Below are positions 1 to 3,682 of a stretch of 7,607 bases of DNA, in pieces. Under the pieces are notes generated by a model that had not been told where the DNA came from, did no database searches, and worked only from the letters and a program-made list of their open reading frames with translations. Both the position numbers and the translations under genes were made by a program. Within the stretch, counting starts at the first letter, position 1; each line of letters opens with the position of its first letter. The stretch is taken from NCBI GenBank assembly GCA_011375245.1, contig DRMA01000044.1, positions 1-7,607 of the forward strand, read 5' to 3'. The stretch comes from Thiothrix sp. (GTDB lineage: Bacteria > Pseudomonadota > Gammaproteobacteria > Thiotrichales > Thiotrichaceae).

Positions 1-61
1 AAGTGAGAGTAGACTTATTGTATATAGCTTAGGCTATTGTTTATCATTGTGGAGTTTTGCT

Positions 62-478
62 ATGTTTATGGGGAAGAATACAATTTTTCGTATGAAATTG
101 CTTGTTCTCATTATTTTTAGTGTTTTGGTAACAAATAATGTGTTTGCAAATAATAACAATGAAATAGGAAAGCAGAAAACATGGCATTCAGGGAATGCTC
201 AATTTAGTGTTTGGGTCTCTATCATCAAAACAAATATCAGTGTAATCGTATGGAGTGATGTGCCAGCGGTTACTTTGCAAAAGGTTAATTCACATTTATG
301 GAGTGTTTATGATAAAGAGTATGTGCTTATTAATGATTTTAATCGAGATGGTCAGTTAGATATTGGGGTCATGGAAGGGGCAGGCTTGGCGGGGAATGAT
401 AAATGTTATGCAGTGTATGAGTATGTGCCAACACGTTTTTCTTTTCGAAATACTTCTTCTATGATGGCGTGCCGTTAA
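62..478 (+). CDS. Small secreted protein with EF-hand-like loop (paralog A)
   Basis: Function unknown. The predicted product has 138 residues. I start it at the ATG at 62 because GGAG at 51-54 lies 7 bases upstream. A TTG at 47 would extend the frame but lies upstream of that ribosome site, and an ATG at 92 is possible but its purine-rich site is about 14 bases away. The N-terminus is a Sec-type signal peptide: basic residues, then the hydrophobic run LLVLIIFSVLV, then probable cleavage after VFA. No lipobox cysteine is seen, so the protein is probably periplasmic or released. Near the C-terminus is an EF-hand-like loop, DFNRDGQLD (residues 92-100), then CY (C115) and a near-terminal C137, which could form a disulfide. 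The 138-residue product is homologous to the convergent gene at 553-993. The loop plus the CYxVYxY stretch recalls the XAC2610/PliI-like periplasmic lysozyme-inhibitor type, but this is an impression from memory. The upstream promoter is not resolved. Confidence 0.8.
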   Translation: MFMGKNTIFRMKLLVLIIFSVLVTNNVFANNNNEIGKQKTWHSGNAQFSVWVSIIKTNISVIVWSDVPAVTLQKVNSHLWSVYDKEYVLINDFNRDGQLDIGVMEGAGLAGNDKCYAVYEYVPTRFSFRNTSSMMACR

Positions 479-490
479 ATATATTCGTTA

Positions 491-519
491 GTTGGGGCTG
501 CCTGCGCGACTTCCCCAAC
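491..519. terminator. GC-rich hairpin between convergent genes, possible bidirectional terminator
   Basis: GTTGGGG at 491-497 pairs perfectly with CCCCAAC at 513-519 across a 15-base GC-rich loop. One mismatch further out, TT at 488-489 can pair with AA at 521-522. It sits 12 bases after the stop of the plus-strand gene and 33 bases beyond the stop of the minus-strand gene, the usual place for a shared terminator. It lacks a T-tract on the plus strand, where A-rich sequence follows, and has only a weak one on the minus strand. It may therefore be a non-canonical terminator, an mRNA 3'-end stabiliser, or a copy of a dispersed palindromic repeat. Confidence 0.45.
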
Positions 520-552
520 AAACAAAAATCAGCTATTGTTAGTGTTGTTTAT

Positions 553-993
553 TTATTCAGCAATAGCAATATTCCTATTTTTATTAACTGCCTGTTCTGG
601 CATTCCTTTTTGACAGCTTATTAATGCAGCGCTATTTTCGTAAACTTGTGTATCAAGATTGTAGTTATAAACCGAGTAACAAAATTCGTTCAATGAGGCA
701 TTTACGCTTCTTAGTGCAGAGACTTCAATCACACCATCACGATTTTTATCATTAAGGATATAAAGTTGATTTGGGTAAAGCGTTACATAGTCAGGCTTTA
801 TATTCACAAGTGACGTTGGATGTTGTTTATCTGTTTTAATAATTAGCTTGCTTTGGTCAATATAAATATTAGCAGATATGTTTTTTATTGGCTGAAAAAT
901 ACTCATTTCTGATGTTTGATCGGCTATTAGTGTACTACTTGCTGTTAACAAGGAAAAAAAGAGAGGGAGTAGATGGTTGTTGTTGATATTCAT
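553..993 (-). CDS. Small secreted protein with EF-hand-like loop (paralog B)
   Basis: Function unknown; 146 residues. The ATG at 993-991 is well supported by GGAAGA on the minus strand (plus positions 1000-1005), 6 bases upstream. The N-terminus has a hydrophobic stretch (about residues 8-24, LLPLFFSLLTASS onward) consistent with a signal peptide cleaved near LIA|DQ, although the n-region lacks basic residues. An EF-hand-like loop, DKNRDGVIE, lies at residues 82-90, followed by CY (C105) and C127. From residue 81 to 127 it aligns without gaps to residues 91-137 of the plus-strand neighbour at 62-478, with 14 of 47 positions identical and many conservative changes. The region before the loop aligns more weakly. 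It carries about 19 extra polar residues after the last cysteine that the paralog lacks. A periplasmic calcium-binding or inhibitor-like fold is inference only. Confidence 0.8.
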   Translation of the reverse strand: MNINNNHLLPLFFSLLTASSTLIADQTSEMSIFQPIKNISANIYIDQSKLIIKTDKQHPTSLVNIKPDYVTLYPNQLYILNDKNRDGVIEVSALRSVNASLNEFCYSVYNYNLDTQVYENSAALISCQKGMPEQAVNKNRNIAIAE

Positions 994-1051
994 AATTATT
1001 CTTCCGTGTATTGGGGGTTGTATAAAGTGTTCTATTTTTTGTTTTTTCGTG

Positions 1052-1078
1052 ACTATACGACATACCTTGCGGTTGCAA
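1052..1078 (-). promoter_or_regulatory. Weak candidate promoter for paralog B
   Basis: Read on the minus strand, TTGCAA (plus 1078-1073) and TATAGT (plus 1057-1052) resemble sigma-70 -35 and -10 boxes. The spacer is only 15 bases, shorter than the usual 17, so the match is marginal. It would give a leader of about 50 bases before the ATG. Its -35 overlaps a short CTTGC/GCAAG inverted repeat (1066-1079). Confidence 0.22.
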
Positions 1079-1091
1079 GATAGGGGGGGTA

Positions 1092-1120
1092 TTCACTGGG
1101 TTATTAAGCTTTCTTATAGT
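1092..1120 (+). promoter_or_regulatory. Candidate sigma-70 promoter for pepA
   Basis: TTCACT at 1092-1097 (4 of 6 to TTGACA) and TATAGT at 1115-1120 (5 of 6 to TATAAT) are separated by an ideal 17-base spacer. Transcription would begin near 1127, leaving a long leader of roughly 190 bases before pepA that contains the inverted repeats listed below. A G7 tract ends two bases before the -35 box. In AT-rich sequence such matches arise by chance, and a promoter nearer pepA is also possible. Confidence 0.35.
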
Positions 1121-1146
1121 TGGACTATGTTGAAGACTATTTGATT
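1115..1146. repeat. Three short phased direct repeats upstream of pepA
   Basis: Three imperfect copies of a TAT-GTTGA-type unit follow each other: TATAGTTGGAC (1115-1125), TATGTTGAAGAC (1126-1137) and TATTTGATT (1138-1146). The period is 11-12 bases, close to one helical turn. The first copy overlaps the candidate -10 box of pepA, a position suited to a repressor or autoregulatory site. The role is inference. Confidence 0.4.
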
Positions 1147-1147
1147 T

Positions 1148-1190
1148 GAAACACGTTGAATAGGTGTACCCTTTCCCGTCATTGTGTTTC
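1148..1190. repeat. Inverted repeat GAAACAC / GTGTTTC
   Basis: GAAACAC at 1148-1154 is the exact reverse complement of GTGTTTC at 1184-1190, separated by 29 bases. A competing pair, CCCG (1175-1178) with CGGG (1190-1193), overlaps the right arm, so two alternative leader folds are possible. The stem is short and could be chance. Confidence 0.3.
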
Positions 1191-1211
1191 GGGAGTTATA
1201 AATAAATATGT

Positions 1212-1234
1212 TTGTTTTTTGCGCTAAAAAACAA
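1212..1234. repeat. 9-bp AT-rich palindrome in the pepA upstream region
   Basis: TTGTTTTTT (1212-1220) is followed by the 5-base centre GCGCT and then its exact reverse complement AAAAAACAA (1226-1234). The perfect 9-bp arms with a small GC-containing centre look like a dimeric protein-binding site more than a stable RNA hairpin, since the stem is nearly all A-T. It lies 85 bases before the pepA start. No known operator is recognised. Confidence 0.45.
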
Positions 1235-1250
1235 CTCAGTCAGAAGTATA

Positions 1251-1281
1251 GGTAATATTTTATGATTTTTTTGGTAATATT
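1251..1281. repeat. Direct repeat of GGTAATATT before pepA
   Basis: The nonamer GGTAATATT occurs exactly at 1251-1259 and again at 1273-1281, with starts 22 bases apart, about two helical turns. TATGAT at 1261-1266, a good -10-like hexamer, lies between the copies but has no matching -35. The arrangement is compatible with a pair of regulator half-sites on one DNA face, or with chance in AT-rich DNA. Confidence 0.3.
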
Positions 1282-1319
1282 CCCTTTTATGGACAAAATA
1301 CTGTGAGTGATAAAAGAAA

Positions 1320-2789
1320 ATGAATTTTTTAACAAAAGAAACCGCAAACCCATCTCAAGAGTGTGTTGATTGCATTATTATTCCAGTTTATGAAAATGGG
1401 GTTTTTTCAGTTTCCGCGAAACAAATAGATGACAAATCCTCTCAAGAACTTACTAACTTCCTGAAGATTGGTGATTTTACAGGAAAACTAGCAACTATTG
1501 AAGTGTTATATAATCTATCTAATATTGTCGCAAAAAGAGTCATGTTAGTTGGATGTGGTAAACAAGATGATTTTGATATAGAACGTTTTCAACGTTGCAT
1601 GACAGCAGTTGGAAAAGCATTAAAAGACACTACCGTTGTACAAGTGACAAGTTGGTTGGGCGAAGCATTAGACGATCAAATAGGGGTGGTACGTGAAACG
1701 GTATTAGGTTTAAGCGGTAGTGCCTATTCGTTTGAGTATTACAAGTCTAAAAAGGATAATGATGCAGCAGAGAGTAGTGTATCCGTTGAGCAAGTCACGA
1801 TTGTAACAGCGGCTAATGATGCGTATTTATCTCAATCCGTGGGCGTTGCTGAAGGTGTTGAACTTGCCAAAAATCTTGCTAATCACCCTGCTAATGTCTG
1901 TACGCCTGCTTACCTTGTTGATGTTGCCGAAGATTTAAGTAATAGCTTTGATGCTGTTTCTCTTGAGGTATTGGAAGAAGCTGAAATGGAAGAGCTCGGT
2001 ATGGGAGCGTTTATTTCTGTGAGCAAAGGCAGTAAGTTGGGTGGAAAGTTGATTGTGTTGCAATACAACGGTGCAGATAAAGAGACCCCAGCCGTTGCAC
2101 TGGTGGGTAAAGGGATTACCTTTGATACGGGGGGGATTTCGCTTAAACCAGGTGCCAAGATGGATGAAATGAAATTCGATATGGGGGGGGCTGCAAGTGT
2201 CTTAGGCACAGTACGGGCAGTTGCTAGTATGCACTTACCCATCAATCTTGTTGCTGTGGTTGCTGCTGCTGAAAATATGCCGAGTGGTCATGCAAGTAAG
2301 CCTGGGGATATTGTGACATCTATGTCGGGTAAAACGATTGAAGTATTGAATACGGATGCCGAAGGTCGTCTTGTCTTATGCGATGCTTTGACCTATGTAG
2401 CAAAATACAATCCAGCGGTGGTGATTGATATTGCAACCCTTACGGGCGCGTGTATCGTTGCATTGGGGCATCATATCAGTGGCTTAGTGAGTAATGATGA
2501 CAGTTTAGCGGCAGATATTATGCAGGCAGGTGATATGTGCTGTGATGAAGCATGGCGTTTACCAATGAATGCTAAATATACCAAACAGCTTAAAAGTGAA
2601 TTTGCAGATTTAGGTAATATTGCTGCGGGTGGTGGCGGTACTATTACTGCAGGGTGTTTCTTGTCTGAATTCACCAAAGATTATACATGGGCGCATCTTG
2701 ATATCGCAGGGACGGCATGGAAAGGTAAGGCAGCTACAGGTCGTCCTGTGCCCCTATTAACCCAGTATCTTATTAATTATAGTTGTTAA
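1320..2789 (+). CDS. pepA: Leucyl aminopeptidase, M17 family (PepA)
   Basis: PepA is a cytosolic, hexameric, two-metal aminopeptidase that removes N-terminal residues, preferably leucine, from peptides. In E. coli it also binds DNA, in Xer recombination and carAB control; whether this one does is not shown. The product has 489 residues, slightly under the 503 of E. coli. An N-terminal domain (about 1-160) precedes the catalytic domain, which starts near NLANHPANVCTPAYL. All metal and catalytic residues are present: K264, D269, K276 and D287 in the GKGITFDTGG and DEMKFDMGG segments, then D346, E348 and R350 in the M17 signature NTDAEGRL (344-351). The ALGHHISGL, ITAGCFLSEF and AHLDIAGTAW blocks also match. 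The ATG is preceded only by a weak AAAAGAAAA site. holC follows 24 bases after the stop with no terminator between, implying co-transcription. Runs of 7 and 8 G lie inside the active-site codons. Confidence 0.97.
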   Translation: MNFLTKETANPSQECVDCIIIPVYENGVFSVSAKQIDDKSSQELTNFLKIGDFTGKLATIEVLYNLSNIVAKRVMLVGCGKQDDFDIERFQRCMTAVGKALKDTTVVQVTSWLGEALDDQIGVVRETVLGLSGSAYSFEYYKSKKDNDAAESSVSVEQVTIVTAANDAYLSQSVGVAEGVELAKNLANHPANVCTPAYLVDVAEDLSNSFDAVSLEVLEEAEMEELGMGAFISVSKGSKLGGKLIVLQYNGADKETPAVALVGKGITFDTGGISLKPGAKMDEMKFDMGGAASVLGTVRAVASMHLPINLVAVVAAAENMPSGHASKPGDIVTSMSGKTIEVLNTDAEGRLVLCDALTYVAKYNPAVVIDIATLTGACIVALGHHISGLVSNDDSLAADIMQAGDMCCDEAWRLPMNAKYTKQLKSEFADLGNIAAGGGGTITAGCFLSEFTKDYTWAHLDIAGTAWKGKAATGRPVPLLTQYLINYSC

Positions 2790-2813
2790 TTAACCGATAC
2801 AAATAGATTAAAA

Positions 2814-3239
2814 ATGACCCAAATTACGTTCTATGTTTGTAAAGTAAGCACGTTACAATCAAGGCTGTTGCTTGCTTGTCGTTTAACGGAAAAAGCGCGC
2901 GAACATGGGATGTCAGTTTATATCCATATGGATTCTGCGCGTACAACAGAGCGTATGGATGATTTTCTTTGGGGATGGTCTGATACGAGTTTTATTCCTC
3001 ATGCGATAGCACCTGACTCAACGGTTAAGGTGTTATTGGGAGATGATGATTTCTCTGAAGAGCCAATGGAAAAATGTGATTACTTAATTAACCTTTCCAA
3101 TACAATTCCTTCTTTCTTTACCCATTTTAAACGTATGGCTGAAATTCTTGATCCACGTGAGGAAAATTTACGTGATGGGCGGCAACGTTATCGGTTTTAT
3201 CAGGAAAAAGGGTATCAATTAGATTATCATCGGTTGTAA
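2814..3239 (+). CDS. holC: DNA polymerase III chi subunit (HolC)
   Basis: HolC is the chi subunit of the DNA polymerase III holoenzyme clamp loader. With psi (HolD) it links the loader to single-strand-binding protein. The product has 141 residues, close to the 147 of E. coli. It shows the family pattern: an N-terminal TFY strand (residues 5-7), a helix ending at LACRLTEKAREHGMSVYIH, the ERMDDFLWGWSDTSFIPH block (47-63; lid, trp-rich turn, then F-P-H), the INLSN strand (92-96) and the C-terminal RQRYRFYQEKGYQL segment, which matches the ERYKAYR-x-AGF-x-L end of E. coli chi. The start is the ATG 24 bases after pepA; no strong ribosome site is visible, so translational coupling or an unstructured start is likely. 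No hairpin terminator follows, so transcription may continue into the small gene downstream. Confidence 0.95.
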   Translation: MTQITFYVCKVSTLQSRLLLACRLTEKAREHGMSVYIHMDSARTTERMDDFLWGWSDTSFIPHAIAPDSTVKVLLGDDDFSEEPMEKCDYLINLSNTIPSFFTHFKRMAEILDPREENLRDGRQRYRFYQEKGYQLDYHRL

Positions 3240-3343
3240 ATTTACTTTATCAAAAAAATAAAAAGTTGCGACATAGACTTGATTGCTGACTATGCTTAGT
3301 GCATTACACTCTATTAGTAACTAACGATAATGGTGCTTACACA

Positions 3344-3595
3344 ATGAATTCATCTACTAAAAATCGCGTTATCCCTGTTGTAACAGATGTTGTTGTTCCT
3401 GGAAATCCTGACATTATTCGAGAAGCAAAGGCACGTAAGGCAAAAGAGCCTGTTATGCAGCACGCTGCGTTAAATTTCCAGCGGCGTATTGATGATGTTG
3501 AAAATGTTATTGGACAAACAGATACGCTATCCGCTTCACGCGCACATGCTATTCGGGCTGAAATATCCTCTTCTACACTTACAAAGCAATCTTAG
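3344..3595 (+). CDS. 83-residue conserved-looking protein of unknown function
   Basis: Function unknown. The ATG at 3344 gives 83 residues. A GTG at 3299 would add 15, but those residues (HYTLLVTNDNGAYT) have no obvious supporting ribosome site, and the charged and proline-rich start after the ATG looks more natural. No strong ribosome site precedes the ATG either. There is no signal peptide or membrane segment, so the protein should be cytosolic. Residues 10-20 (IPVVTDVVVPG) resemble the short P-x-x-TD-x-V-x-PG motif that I recall in small proteobacterial proteins. A basic segment follows (REAKARKAKE, 26-35), then an amphipathic helical half (about 39-75, ALNFQRRIDDVENVIG, then SRAHAIRAEI). 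The location between holC and valS suggests a conserved passenger of this locus. It ends 87 bases before valS. The family was not identified, and a link to replication or translation would be guesswork. Confidence 0.7.
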   Translation: MNSSTKNRVIPVVTDVVVPGNPDIIREAKARKAKEPVMQHAALNFQRRIDDVENVIGQTDTLSASRAHAIRAEISSSTLTKQS

Positions 3596-3603
3596 GTCAA
3601 TAA

Positions 3604-3679
3604 GTCGCATCTATTGTTACGCTATCAATCAGGCTATAATCCCCAGCTTTAAATTTAATACATCATACAATAGTGCGAC
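3604..3679. repeat. 13-bp inverted repeat flanking the valS promoter and start region
   Basis: The left arm at 3604-3617 (GTCGCATCTATTGT) and the right arm at 3667-3679 (ACAATAGTGCGAC) are reverse complements over 13 base pairs, with T3610 bulged; TAA at 3601-3603 can also pair with TTA at 3681-3683. The 49-base loop contains the probable valS -10 box, and the left arm overlaps the -35. The right arm ends three bases before the valS ATG, where the ribosome binds. In RNA both arms occur only if transcription comes from upstream of 3604. At DNA level it could be a paired operator. Confidence 0.6.
3614..3640 (+). promoter_or_regulatory. Probable valS promoter
   Basis: A perfect -10 hexamer, TATAAT, lies at 3635-3640, with TTGTTA at 3614-3619 as a plausible -35. 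The spacer is 15 bases, shorter than optimal. Transcription would start near 3647, giving a leader of about 36 bases before the valS ATG. The -35 overlaps the left arm of the inverted repeat, so a protein bound there would compete with RNA polymerase. Confidence 0.5.
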
Positions 3680-3682
3680 ATT

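Larger units (their letters stand above)
994..1319. other. 326-base gene-free divergent intergenic region
   Basis: This stretch separates the minus-strand small secreted gene from pepA, so it should carry both promoters. It holds a G7 tract (1083-1089), a small CTTGC/GCAAG inverted repeat (1066-1079), a candidate plus-strand promoter, three phased iterons, two larger inverted repeats and a GGTAATATT direct repeat. I found no convincing protein-coding frame; the longest start-to-stop frame I examined with a possible ribosome site is 15 codons (1208-1255). In E. coli the corresponding divergent partner of pepA is lptF, which is absent here. Confidence 0.75.

Noticed and set aside
24..37. ATAGC/GCTAT hairpin with a 4-base loop upstream of the first gene.
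   Set aside because: A 5-bp stem is too short to claim a regulatory element, and the rest of the upstream region is outside the window.
1208..1255. A 15-codon frame upstream of pepA (ATG to TAA) preceded by GGGAG, possibly a leader peptide.
   Set aside because: The GGGAG is 12 bases from the ATG, there is no codon run typical of attenuation, and the frame overlaps the palindrome that explains the sequence better.
1910..2245. A 111-codon open frame on the minus strand inside pepA.
   Set aside because: It lies wholly within conserved pepA catalytic codons, its translation has no recognisable domain, and it is a shadow of the real gene.
2471..2677. A 68-codon minus-strand frame inside the 3' part of pepA.
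   Set aside because: It is fully overlapped by conserved PepA sequence (ALGHH to ITAGC blocks) and its translation shows no independent feature.
3596..3682. A T-box or other amino-acid-responsive leader before valS.
   Set aside because: T-boxes are a Firmicutes-type device with a specifier loop and an antiterminator; the spacer is 87 bases, and I saw neither the T-box consensus nor a terminator stem.
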